Below, one piece after another: positions 9,279 through 18,912 of a stretch of DNA of 64,000 nt; within the stretch, counting starts at the first letter, position 1; the number at the start of each line of letters is the position of its first letter. The stretch is taken from the NCBI GenBank assembly GCA_964500205.1, contig CAZCNS010000003.1:248001-312000 (forward strand). The letters run 5' to 3'. The notes under the pieces are model-generated. The model searched no databases. It saw only the letters and a program-made list of their open reading frames with translations, and was not told where the DNA came from. A program made the translations under genes and the position numbers. The stretch comes from UBA10329 sp964500205. Its GTDB lineage: Bacteria; Bacteroidota; Bacteroidia; UBA10329.

Positions 9279-11135
9279 TCAGTCAGGAGCGAATTCACGG
9301 TTCCACCGCTTGCTGTCGGCATAGTCGGGCTGCTGCTCCTTCACAAACAAGAAATCATTGACCACCAGTACATCCATGTCCGTGGCCATAAAGCAGCGGT
9401 AGGCATCATCAGGGTTGCAGACAATGGGTTCGCCCCGCACATTGAAGCTCGTGTTGATGAGCACTGGCGTGCCGGTGATGTCCCCGAACGCAGTAAGCAG
9501 GCCATGGAATGCAGGGTTCTGCACCTGCGATACGGTCTGCACGCGGGCCGAGTGGTCAAGGTGGGTCACTGCGGGAATGCTGCTCCGCGAATGGTAGAGC
9601 CGCTGCCACATGTCCTGCGCATGGAAATCGAGAGGAAGCGGCTTGCGGTGTGCCGCGCTCACTGGGCAGGTGAAGAGCATGTGAGGCGAGGGTGCATCAA
9701 GGTCGAAGAACTCAGCGGCCCGCTCCTCGGTCACGGCCGGGGCAAAGGGCCTGAAACCTTCGCGTTGCTTGATCTTAAGGTTAAGTCGCCTCTGCATCTC
9801 GGGGTCGCGGGGGTCGGCCAAGATACTGCGGTTACCTAACGCACGTGGCCCGAACTCCATCCTGCCTTGGAACCAGCCCACCACCTTGCCCTTGGCCAGC
9901 AGCAAGGCTGTCTTTCGAAGCAGTTCCTTGTCGGATGCGAAAGAATTCGCCACCGCTCCATGCCTGCGCATCATACGTTGAATGTCGATGTCAGAAAACC
10001 CCGGGCCGAGGTAGGGCTTGTCCATGCAGCCTGTGGTGGGCAGCGCAGCACCATCGGAGATGAACGATGCCGCCAATGCCGCGCCCACCGCCCCGCCTGC
10101 ATCGCCTGCTGCGGGCTGCACGTATATCTCCTTGAAAATGTCCGCTTTGAGCAGCTTGCCGTTGGCCACGCAGTTGAGCGCCACCCCGCCTGCCATGCAG
10201 AGCCTGTCGCACCCGGTGAGCCGCTGTGCCTCGCGGGCCATACGCAGCACAATGTCCTCTGTTACCTGCTGAATGGCCAACGCCAGGTCGCAGTGGTGCT
10301 GTTCCAAGGGCGACTCGGCCTCGCGCCTCGCAAAACCGAACAGCTTCTCCCATTTGCTGTCGGGTACCATGCGCAGCCCTGTGGCATAACTGAAGTATTG
10401 CTGGTCGAGCCAGATGGAGCCGTCCTCTTTCACATCCACCAACTGCTGTTCTATGATGGTGCGGAAACGGACGGTACGCTCCGCTTCGGGATTGCCGTAG
10501 GGCGCGAGGCCCATGAGCTTGTACTCCCCGCTATTGACAGTGAACCCGATAAAGTAGGTGAACGCACTGTAGAGCAATCCCACCGAATGCGGGAAGTGTA
10601 GCTCGCGCAGCATTGTGATATCCCGTCCTTCGCCCAAAGCGATGGAGGCCGTACACCACTCCCCCACCCCGTCTATCGTCAGGATGGCCGCTCGGTCGAA
10701 GCCCGAAGGATAGAAGGCACTTGCCGAATGCGACAGATGATGCTCGGTGAATAGCAGTGGAACTTTCACGGCCTTGTCATCGTTTAGTTCAGCCAGCCCA
10801 TCGCGGATGCGCTTCTTGAGGAAGAGCTTCTCGTCCATCCACAAGGGCATGGCCTTGAGGAAAGAAGTGAGGCCACGCGGGGCGAAGGCATAGTAGGTCT
10901 CCAGCAATCGCTCGAACTTCAGCAGGGGCTTGTCATAGAACACCACGGCATCAAGGTCGGTGATGTCCTTGCCGCCCTCCTCCAAGCAGTAGCGGATGGC
11001 CTCCATCGGGAAGTCTGGGGTGTGCTTCACGCGAGTGAACCGCTCCTCTTGCGCTGCCGCCACAATGCGGCCGTCCACCGCCAAAGCCGCAGCAGAATCG
11101 TGGTAGAAGGCTGATATACCGAGGATGGTGGGCAT
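9279..11135 (-). CDS. NodU/TobZ-family O-carbamoyltransferase
   Basis: A 618-residue protein from the ATG at 11135 (MPTILGISAFYHDSA). The N-terminal ASKHA-fold Kae1-like domain begins with the conserved FYHDSA and continues through EERFTRVKH and GGVALNCVANGKLL. The C-terminal YrdC-like domain has FGPRALGNRSILADPR and ends with NTSFNVRGEPIV. Family members use carbamoyl phosphate and ATP to make carbamoyl-adenylate and transfer the carbamoyl group to a sugar or antibiotic hydroxyl. Between a UDP-glucuronate epimerase and WecE, the target is most likely a sugar in the surface polysaccharide. The length is normal for the family and all motifs look intact. Confidence 0.9.
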   Translation of the reverse strand: MPTILGISAFYHDSAAALAVDGRIVAAAQEERFTRVKHTPDFPMEAIRYCLEEGGKDITDLDAVVFYDKPLLKFERLLETYYAFAPRGLTSFLKAMPLWMDEKLFLKKRIRDGLAELNDDKAVKVPLLFTEHHLSHSASAFYPSGFDRAAILTIDGVGEWCTASIALGEGRDITMLRELHFPHSVGLLYSAFTYFIGFTVNSGEYKLMGLAPYGNPEAERTVRFRTIIEQQLVDVKEDGSIWLDQQYFSYATGLRMVPDSKWEKLFGFARREAESPLEQHHCDLALAIQQVTEDIVLRMAREAQRLTGCDRLCMAGGVALNCVANGKLLKADIFKEIYVQPAAGDAGGAVGAALAASFISDGAALPTTGCMDKPYLGPGFSDIDIQRMMRRHGAVANSFASDKELLRKTALLLAKGKVVGWFQGRMEFGPRALGNRSILADPRDPEMQRRLNLKIKQREGFRPFAPAVTEERAAEFFDLDAPSPHMLFTCPVSAAHRKPLPLDFHAQDMWQRLYHSRSSIPAVTHLDHSARVQTVSQVQNPAFHGLLTAFGDITGTPVLINTSFNVRGEPIVCNPDDAYRCFMATDMDVLVVNDFLFVKEQQPDYADSKRWNREFAPD

Positions 11136-11168
11136 GAGATTGCAATGATAGCGCAAAGCACTGTGCTT

Positions 11169-12197
11169 TCACATACGATGATGCCTTCTGAACCACTCCA
11201 CATAGCGCCTCACCCCTTCTCGGATGTCAGTGGTCGGGGCGTAAACGTGGTCGCGGGTCAGCTCGGTCACATCGGCATAGGTAGTCTCCACATCTCCCGG
11301 CTGCATGGGTTGCATGTCCAGTTTGACTGCCCTCCCCGTACTTTCCTCAATGGCGCGGATGAAATCCAGCAGCGGCACTGGGCGGCTGTTGCCGATGTTG
11401 TAAACGCGATGCATATCAGCTGCCTCCGGAGTCGGGTCGAGCAGGACGGAGCGGATGCCCGCCACGATGTCGTCCACGTAGGTGAAGTCGCGGGACAGTC
11501 GGCCGTGGTTAAACACCCGAAGCGGCCTGCCTCGCAATATGGCATCGGTGAAGAGCAACATGGCCATGTCCGGCCGTCCCCAAGGTCCATAGACCGTAAA
11601 GAAACGCAACCCAATAGTCTCCATTCCGAAGAGATGGGCATATGCATGGGCCATCAGCTCGTTGCTCTTCTTGGTGGCCGCATACAGGCTCACGGGAGTG
11701 TCCGTGTGGTCTTTGATGCGCAAGGGCGTGCTGTCGGCATTACCGTAAACACTAGAGCTGCTGGCACAGACCAGCCTTCGGACCCCTTAGTGGCGGCAGC
11801 ATTCGAGCACGTTGAGGAAACCGGTGATATTGCTCTCCGCATAAGCGAACGGCTCCAAGATAGACCGCCTCACCCCTCCCCTCGCGGCCAAGTGACAGAT
11901 GGCCGTGAAACCTTGCTCGGCAAAAAGGGCCGGCAGTGCCTCGCGGTCGTAGATGTCCATCCGGATAAAGGTGAAGCCGCTCTCTGCCACCTCCGTGTGC
12001 CCTTCAACCGCTTCATCAGGCCACGCAACGCCTAGCTCGCCCAACCTTGCTTTGCGCAAGGTGGCATCCTGGTCGGCAGGAAGGCTGTCGAGGCCCACCA
12101 CTCTGTGGCCAGCGCGCAGAAACGCGAGACAGGTGTGCATACCAATGAACCCGGCAGCCCCGGTCACCAGTATTCGCTGCTCAATGTTGTCCTTCAT
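11169..12197 (-). pseudogene. UDP-glucuronate 4-epimerase-like gene with in-frame TAA stop
   Basis: Read through, this is a full-length (about 342-residue) extended SDR epimerase. It has the NAD-binding GAAGFIG near the start at ATG 12197, the SSSSVYG strand, the catalytic YAATK and the CapI-type block LRFFTVYGPWGRPDMA, which is typical of UDP-glucuronate 4-epimerases. A TAA at 11787-11789 interrupts the frame between LECCRH and GVRRLVCASSSSVYG. The frame is otherwise continuous on both sides, so this is one nonsense codon rather than a frameshift. The truncated product would keep the NAD site but lose the catalytic Tyr/Lys. It should have supplied UDP-galacturonate for the glycan. An assembly or sequencing error is the alternative. 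Confidence 0.85.
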
Positions 12198-12390
12198 CTG
12201 CTGTAATAGCACTCCCTTCCTGTTTGGCAATAATACAAAGTAGAAGGGACTACCATCCCAGAACACCGAAGGAGTCACACCATCATTGCCGTCTAATTTA
12301 CTGACAGACTCGGTTGATGAATCTTAGAGCTTGGATAAAGGCTGTGAATGCGATTTAGAGGCATTTTCTTCCAATCGGTGAAACAAGTAA

Positions 12391-12424
12391 AAACCCGCCC
12401 CAGATTCCTCAGAGGCGGGTCTTC
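12391..12424 (-). terminator. Rho-independent terminator, second copy of the clpB terminator
   Basis: Read on the minus strand, GACCCGCCT pairs with GGCGGGT around a short loop and is followed by a T-rich run. The hairpin sequence is nearly the same as the one at 13285-13313, including the loop word AGGAATCTG, so it was copied together with the clpB tail at 12486-12638. It would end transcription coming from the DUF2442/DUF4160 pair. Confidence 0.8.
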
Positions 12425-12494
12425 CCATTTGCGATAGACGATTATTGCGGAACGCAATGAGCTCCCGTTGGTCGGTTTTCGATTTTCAATTTTC
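12424..12494. repeat. Dispersed repeat shared with the A2M gene
   Basis: Bases 12476-12494 are the exact reverse complement of 33633-33651 (19 nt), and 12424-12439 is the reverse complement of 33654-33669 with one mismatch. One copy is intergenic here and overlaps the stop codon of the clpB remnant; the other lies inside a protein-coding frame. Confidence 0.7.
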
Positions 12495-12638
12495 CCCCAG
12501 CACTTCTTTTTCAGTGCGGTTCCTGAACACCATTTTGCCATCGAAGCAGTCGAGCACGATGTCGCTGTCCTTGCTCACCTTGCCAGCAAGGATCTCCTTG
12601 GAGAGTTCGTTCATCACATGGCATTGGAAGACGCGCTT
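12486..12638 (-). pseudogene. clpB 3'-end remnant (duplicate of the last 50 codons)
   Basis: The minus strand encodes KRV, then a near copy of the ClpB C-terminus, ending ...EKEVLGEN and a TGA. The real gene ends ...EKEATSES with exactly the same number of codons (50) after its KRV. Over the first 45 residues only three differ (I/F, R/C, H/D), while the final five differ completely. Nucleotide identity is high up to the KRV codons and disappears upstream of them. It has no start region of its own and follows the DUF4160 stop by about 69 bp. It is interpreted as a 3'-tail copy created when the DUF2442/DUF4160 module was inserted. Confidence 0.85.
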
Positions 12639-12707
12639 GATGTGGCCATACTGCGTACCGTCTTACCTGAAATCCCCGTTCCATACTCTGGAGATGTGGC
12701 GGTGTCA

Positions 12708-12968
12708 CTACCGCAGTGGCTCAATCTTTTCAGGCTGCTGGTTATTCAATACCAATTCCCAGTCTTTCTTTAGTTCTTCCTGATGTTGTTCTGCCCATTC
12801 CATAACCAGTTTCATTGCGCGCTTGGGCAGTTCGCCTTTGTAAACTGTTAAGGTCTCAATTTCAATCAGCACTTCAAATTCGCCATATTCTGCATGAAAA
12901 TGGGCTGGCACGTGGTCATCCCAGTACATGTAGATCAGTATTCCATAAAACCTACTTATGAGCGGCAT
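12708..12968 (-). CDS. DUF4160 protein, putative partner in a TA-like pair
   Basis: An 86-residue protein matching the DUF4160 pattern: MPLISRFYGILIYMYWDDH at the N-terminus, then PAHFHAEYGEFEVLIEI and a C-terminal helix with LPKRAMKLVMEWAEQH. The function is not established. The start overlaps the DUF2442 gene by 17 bp, so the two are translated together. Such DUF2442/DUF4160 pairs are common and behave genomically like toxin-antitoxin modules, but which partner is toxic, if either, is not known to me. The gene sits between clpB and a duplicate of the clpB tail. Confidence 0.8.
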   Translation of the reverse strand: MPLISRFYGILIYMYWDDHVPAHFHAEYGEFEVLIEIETLTVYKGELPKRAMKLVMEWAEQHQEELKKDWELVLNNQQPEKIEPLR

Positions 12969-13221
12969 ATTGCACGGGGGTAATTTCGGTGGCTTTCATG
13001 TATAAGCTGTCGGCACAGAAATCGCGCTCACCTGCCCACTCCAGTACGCGCCCGTTATGACTGATGCTCACCTTGCGGAAGTTCTCATAGTTCTTCCAGT
13101 CGGCAAACACCCCCTTGCCTACCTTGGACGAGAAATCAACAACACCCTTTACCCCGTCAGTGAAGGTCAGTTCTACCCTGTAGTTGTCGAGTACCTTGTG
13201 ATGTTTGATTGTTGCAAGCAT
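12952..13221 (-). CDS. DUF2442 protein, first gene of a TA-like pair
   Basis: An 89-residue protein of the DUF2442 type. It begins MLATIKHHKVLDNYRVELTF, with a beta-rich middle (DGVKGVVDFSSKVGKGVF) and the typical end EWAGERDFCADSLYMKATEI. DUF2442 proteins are small, apparently nucleic-acid- or partner-binding proteins with no proven activity. A TATCTTTG -7 box lies 18 bp upstream, so the pair has its own promoter and does not depend on clpB read-through. The overlap with DUF4160 implies a co-expressed pair. Confidence 0.8.
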   Translation of the reverse strand: MLATIKHHKVLDNYRVELTFTDGVKGVVDFSSKVGKGVFADWKNYENFRKVSISHNGRVLEWAGERDFCADSLYMKATEITPVQYAAHK

Positions 13222-13239
13222 AGTTCCGGTTTTGATTCA

Positions 13240-13247
13240 CAAAGATA
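13240..13247 (-). promoter_or_regulatory. TATCTTTG -7 promoter element of the DUF2442/DUF4160 module
   Basis: Exact match to the Bacteroidota -7 consensus TAnnTTTG on the minus strand, with a TTG about 22 bp further upstream as a possible -33 element. It lies between the clpB terminator and the DUF2442 start codon. Confidence 0.65.
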
Positions 13248-13284
13248 ATTTCTTAGTCGGATGCTTGGGCAATTCCTCGACTTG

Positions 13285-13313
13285 CCAACCCGCCTCAGAT
13301 TCCTCCAAGGCGG
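13285..13313 (-). terminator. clpB Rho-independent terminator
   Basis: On the minus strand GACCCGCCT and AGGCGGGTT form a stem directly after the clpB stop. The hairpin is repeated almost identically at 12391-12424. Confidence 0.75.
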
Positions 13314-13351
13314 GTCTTTCAACTTTCTTCCGCACGTGCGGGATTCTGCTT

Positions 13352-15970
<2,619 letters not shown>

Positions 15971-16249
15971 GGTTCCAATTTTTGGTGACGGGAAGGGGTC
16001 ATCAAAAGGCTGTCCATCGTTCGGATGGAGGGGCGAATCGGAAATAGTGGCGCGTGCCGTCTCCGCGGAACGACAGAATGGCGCGGAAACGCTGCGGAGA
16101 CTGACTTATTGTCTCGTGGAGGGGCCACAGTGTCCCACGATGAGGTGGGGCAAGTGGTGACCTAAGCCGAGAAGGGGGTATGAACAGAGGGGGGGGTGGT
16201 ATGGAGGTACGTGAGGTACAACCTAAAGTGGGCTGTGCGGTTGCACGTC
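15971..16249. other. Non-coding gap upstream of clpB
   Basis: No convincing gene is visible. It holds short inverted repeats: GAC/GTC around TTATT at 16103-16113, and TCGTGG/CCACGA at 16114-16119 and 16135-16140. It must contain the clpB promoter, but no clear TAnnTTTG box was found. Confidence 0.4.
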
Positions 16250-16918
16250 TCAAGGTTGTGCGAACCTTTCACCAAGCCTGTCCACGAACACCTTGAAACT
16301 AGCATTGTGTTGGGCCGCATCCATCAAGATCTTGCGCTTCTTTCGGTAAGGTTCTGAGATGGCCTCGTAGTAGCGGTGGTTCTTCTTGTTCACATCAATG
16401 GTGAAACCTCCCTCTTTTCCAAGCGCCTTATTGAGGGTGGACAGGCATCCGACAGCCTTAGACTTCTTGTTGTCTTTGTAATACAACGGCAGCAGCCAAC
16501 ATTCCAGCTCATGCACGCAGACCGCAAACAGGATACGGTCTGCAAACTTGTCCATGACCTCTGGGCCGATGAGTGAGGACAACTTCTCCTCCACCCTTTG
16601 CACGAGTTCCTCAGGTGTAAGCTCCTTTCCGTTCTCATCCCGCTTGGGCACATCGTACCCTTTTTCTTCAGAGACATCCGTATCTATCTGAATGACCACA
16701 GCCTCATTGAACTGCATGGCACCGCGCACCCTGTCTGATGCACAGCAATTGAGCACCTGATTCCAGCCGCCCGGCTCATATTCTCCGCTTGACTGTTTCT
16801 TCACGGGTTGAATCTCTGTCAACTCCATGTCGGGGTCTGAGAAATAGCCGATCAGAATGTTACGGATGACCGCAATGTCACTCGGTCCCTCTGCTATGAT
16901 GCCGAACACCCTTGCCAT
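16250..16918 (-). CDS. TOPRIM/DUF4276-like protein, partner of the ABC ATPase
   Basis: A 222-residue protein. It starts MARVFGIIAEGPSDIAVIRN, where the EGPSD motif fits the first acidic motif of a TOPRIM-like fold, followed by a later D-x-D (IQIDTDV, about residue 80) and a HELECWLLPLYY block typical of DUF4276-type proteins. The C-terminus is basic. TOPRIM folds bind Mg2+ and cut or join nucleic acid. The gene starts 3 bp after the stop of an OLD/RecF-like ABC ATPase, so the two form an operon. ATPase plus TOPRIM pairs are known in anti-phage systems (OLD/Gabija, PARIS, AbiL); assignment to any named system is uncertain. Nuclease activity is inferred. Confidence 0.65.
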   Translation of the reverse strand: MARVFGIIAEGPSDIAVIRNILIGYFSDPDMELTEIQPVKKQSSGEYEPGGWNQVLNCCASDRVRGAMQFNEAVVIQIDTDVSEEKGYDVPKRDENGKELTPEELVQRVEEKLSSLIGPEVMDKFADRILFAVCVHELECWLLPLYYKDNKKSKAVGCLSTLNKALGKEGGFTIDVNKKNHRYYEAISEPYRKKRKILMDAAQHNASFKVFVDRLGERFAQP

Positions 16919-16921
16919 TGC

Positions 16922-18157
16922 TCAGAAATTCTTTGGCAGGCCACCGAGATAACCACGCACGAACGCTTCGGACAACGGTACTTCCGTCTCGCCCGCCATC
17001 ACCGTGGGTGGCATCACGCGCCTAACACGGGTGCGCCCCTCACTGTTGCGGTACACCACAAAAAGCCGCTGCTCATCATCCGTCAGGTCGAGGCCATCGA
17101 GCACAGCGGGGCTGTGGGTGGTGGCTATCACCTGCTTGTCATGCTCCTTGGACAGCCTCACCAGCCTTGAGATGAGCTCCCTGCACAGCTTCGGGTTCAA
17201 CGAAGCCTCTATGTTGTCGATGGCGAAGAACTTGGGCGTGTCCTTGCTGATGAACAGCGCGAGGTAGAACAACACGAACAGAAAGCCCTCGTTGGTGCTG
17301 CGCTGGTCGAACTGATCCAAGGCATCATCCAAAAAGCGGTCCTTCACCTTGATGTAGCGCTCACCCGACATGGTCTTGTCAGGAAGCTGGAAATTCTCGA
17401 ACCAGTCGAACACCTGCAATTCCTCTGCGATGCGTTGGATGGTGTCTGGCTGGGTATGTGCCAAAGTTTTCAGCAGCTTAAAAAGACCTTCACCTTTTGT
17501 GCCCAATGGTTCTATTTGTCCTTCCTTCTCAAATGCTCTCAATGAAGAGTTTTCTGGGGAATAAATCAGAAACTGTCCTAAAGGCTCGTGCACCATCTTG
17601 CCAATAACCTGGTATGACATCTCCCTGATTTTGGGGAAAGATGCCACAATCTCCTCAAGTGTCCCACTGATTTCCTTCTTGCGTTGAGGGTCTTTCGTTT
17701 CCTTTCCCTCTCTAAAAAGGGCCTTAGTATACTCATTGAATTCTTCCCAAGATTTCCAGAATTCTCTTATCTCAGATGACTGGACTGAATCAGGTGAGAA
17801 ATTGATATCCTCCTTTGTCACTAAAACTCGTTGCCATGAAGAGTACGGTTGATTATCGTTCGAGATCGACCATTCAGTTTCAAAATCTGGAAATTGAAAG
17901 GAGACACTGATATCCTTTACAGAGTTCTCGGCACAAAAAACAGACCTCATGTAAGGCGAATCGGTGACTCTAATGCCTCTGCTGTTCAGAAATTGATTCT
18001 CCAGTTTATTGGTAGAAGCAGCCGCTCCCATCCCAATCGCCTCCAAGATGTTGCTCTTCCCGCAGCCGTTCTCACCGATGAACACATTGAAGCGGCCCAG
18101 CTCGAATTCCAGTTTATCGATCGACTTGAAATTGCCTATGCCTACGCGGTTGACCAT
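16922..18157 (-). CDS. OLD/RecF-like ABC-type ATPase (AAA_21 type)
   Basis: A 411-residue SMC/RecF-like ATPase. The ATG at 18157 is chosen because a TACCTTTG promoter box at 18176-18183 overlaps the alternative upstream TTG. Walker A is GENGCGKSN near residue 30; a large insertion carries a helical segment rich in E/K; the signature region has RSTNEGFLF; Walker B reads FFAIDNIEASLNP, with Asn where many family members have a catalytic Glu; the H-loop is ATTHSPAVLDGL. This layout fits chromosome-independent ABC ATPases of defence systems rather than RecF itself, whose neighbours dnaA/dnaN/gyrB are absent. It is paired with the TOPRIM-like gene downstream. Confidence 0.85.
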   Translation of the reverse strand: MVNRVGIGNFKSIDKLEFELGRFNVFIGENGCGKSNILEAIGMGAAASTNKLENQFLNSRGIRVTDSPYMRSVFCAENSVKDISVSFQFPDFETEWSISNDNQPYSSWQRVLVTKEDINFSPDSVQSSEIREFWKSWEEFNEYTKALFREGKETKDPQRKKEISGTLEEIVASFPKIREMSYQVIGKMVHEPLGQFLIYSPENSSLRAFEKEGQIEPLGTKGEGLFKLLKTLAHTQPDTIQRIAEELQVFDWFENFQLPDKTMSGERYIKVKDRFLDDALDQFDQRSTNEGFLFVLFYLALFISKDTPKFFAIDNIEASLNPKLCRELISRLVRLSKEHDKQVIATTHSPAVLDGLDLTDDEQRLFVVYRNSEGRTRVRRVMPPTVMAGETEVPLSEAFVRGYLGGLPKNF

Positions 18158-18175
18158 GACGTGATTGCTTGCGGC

Positions 18176-18183
18176 CAAAGGTA
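18176..18183 (-). promoter_or_regulatory. TACCTTTG -7 promoter element of the ATPase/TOPRIM pair
   Basis: Exact TAnnTTTG match on the minus strand, 18 bp before the ATG at 18157. It gives the two-gene module its own promoter. Confidence 0.65.
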
Positions 18184-18217
18184 GCCCTTATGAAGCCATG
18201 CCTGTCAGGGCGAAACC

Positions 18218-18562
18218 TCACCCCCTCTTCTCGATCACCCTCCAATAGCGGTCGCGTTCCTCCTTCACGGAGTGCAGTTCGGCCGTCAGGTCGTTGATGC
18301 GCTGGTGCAGGCCGCGCTCCACGGCCGTGGCGCGCACGTGGGCGGGCAGTTGGGGAAGGTAGAGTTCGAGCAGGTTGACCTCCAGGGCGGTGCTCAGTTC
18401 CAGCAGTAGGCCTATGGGCAGGTTCTTGCGCTGCAGGGCGGTGTTCAGATAGTTATGGTTGTAGCCCAGCCGCAGGCTCTGCGCGCGGAGCGAGCTGCCG
18501 CGCTGCTTGAGGATGGCGCCCACCACCTTGTTGAGGTCGGGCAAGGGGGTGTTCTGATCCAT
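18218..18562 (-). CDS. Small HTH-type regulator with C-terminal coiled coil
   Basis: A 114-residue protein. Residues about 8-65 have a Cro/CI-like helix-turn-helix pattern: a helix LNKVVGAILKQRG, a turn and recognition-helix-like segment LRLGYNHNYLNTALQRKN, then LLLELSTALEVNLLELYL. Residues 85-112 (LHQRINDLTAELHSVKEERD) form a heptad coiled coil, probably for dimerisation. The family was not recognised with certainty. It is encoded just upstream of the ATPase/TOPRIM pair on the same strand (60 bp gap), and a 21-bp-period repeat array lies in front of its promoter. It is a reasonable candidate regulator of itself or of the pair. Confidence 0.65.
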   Translation of the reverse strand: MDQNTPLPDLNKVVGAILKQRGSSLRAQSLRLGYNHNYLNTALQRKNLPIGLLLELSTALEVNLLELYLPQLPAHVRATAVERGLHQRINDLTAELHSVKEERDRYWRVIEKRG

Positions 18563-18640
18563 GGCGCTGTTGCGTTGGTGAGTTATGCCGTTTCACGGGT
18601 GCAGATGCGCTTCGCGGTGCTGCAACACCGTGTTTAGTCA

Positions 18641-18648
18641 CAAAGATA
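18641..18648 (-). promoter_or_regulatory. TATCTTTG -7 promoter element of the HTH gene
   Basis: Exact TAnnTTTG match on the minus strand, with TTTG about 16 bp further upstream (18665-18668) as a -33 element. The start codon lies about 80 bp downstream. The box falls at the edge of the 21-bp repeat array. Confidence 0.6.
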
Positions 18649-18820
18649 GGCCTCCGCGTCATCGCAAAGCATGTTTAAGGTAGAGAAATCTATGTAAACG
18701 TAAGAGAAATGAATGTACGTGTAATAGAAACACATGAATTCGTAAGCTTGAAATACGTATACGTAAGTTCGAAGCGGGTATCCGTGATCACAAAGCGTGT
18801 ATAAGTAAGTGAAAAGCGGG
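18641..18820. repeat. Imperfect 21-bp-period direct repeat array
   Basis: GAAA/CAAAG cores recur at about 18641, 18665, 18685, 18706, 18727, 18750, 18771, 18791 and 18811: mostly 20-21 bp apart, with one 23-bp and one 24-bp step. The best units share GTATacGTAAG followed by a GAAAGCG-like end. The spacing equals two helical turns. The array lies upstream of the HTH gene and overlaps its promoter, so an operator array is the leading reading. A decayed coding or iteron repeat cannot be excluded. Confidence 0.65.
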
Positions 18821-18861
18821 AATACTGCACGGAAATGCCCCTCAACGGGCCCACAGACCAA

Positions 18862-18895
18862 AAAAAAGGCCGCCCCCTGTGGGAGCGGCCTCTTC
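18862..18895 (-). terminator. Rho-independent terminator of the 18913-19878 gene
   Basis: GGCCGC and GCGGCC form a six-pair stem; on the minus strand the hairpin is followed by a run of eight T's, 15-50 bp after the stop at 18913. Confidence 0.85.
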
Positions 18896-18912
18896 ACAGG
18901 TTCGGACGGTCC

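Noticed and set aside
11787..11789. TAA as a recoded sense codon
   Set aside because: Other genes use TAA as a normal stop, for example the wecE gene, so recoding is not supported.
18634..18897. 87-codon minus-strand frame with a seven-residue aromatic periodicity
   Set aside because: The periodicity follows the 21-bp DNA array, one repeat step is 23 bp and breaks the register, and the predicted start lies in the terminator hairpin of the next gene. A DNA-level repeat explains it better than a protein.
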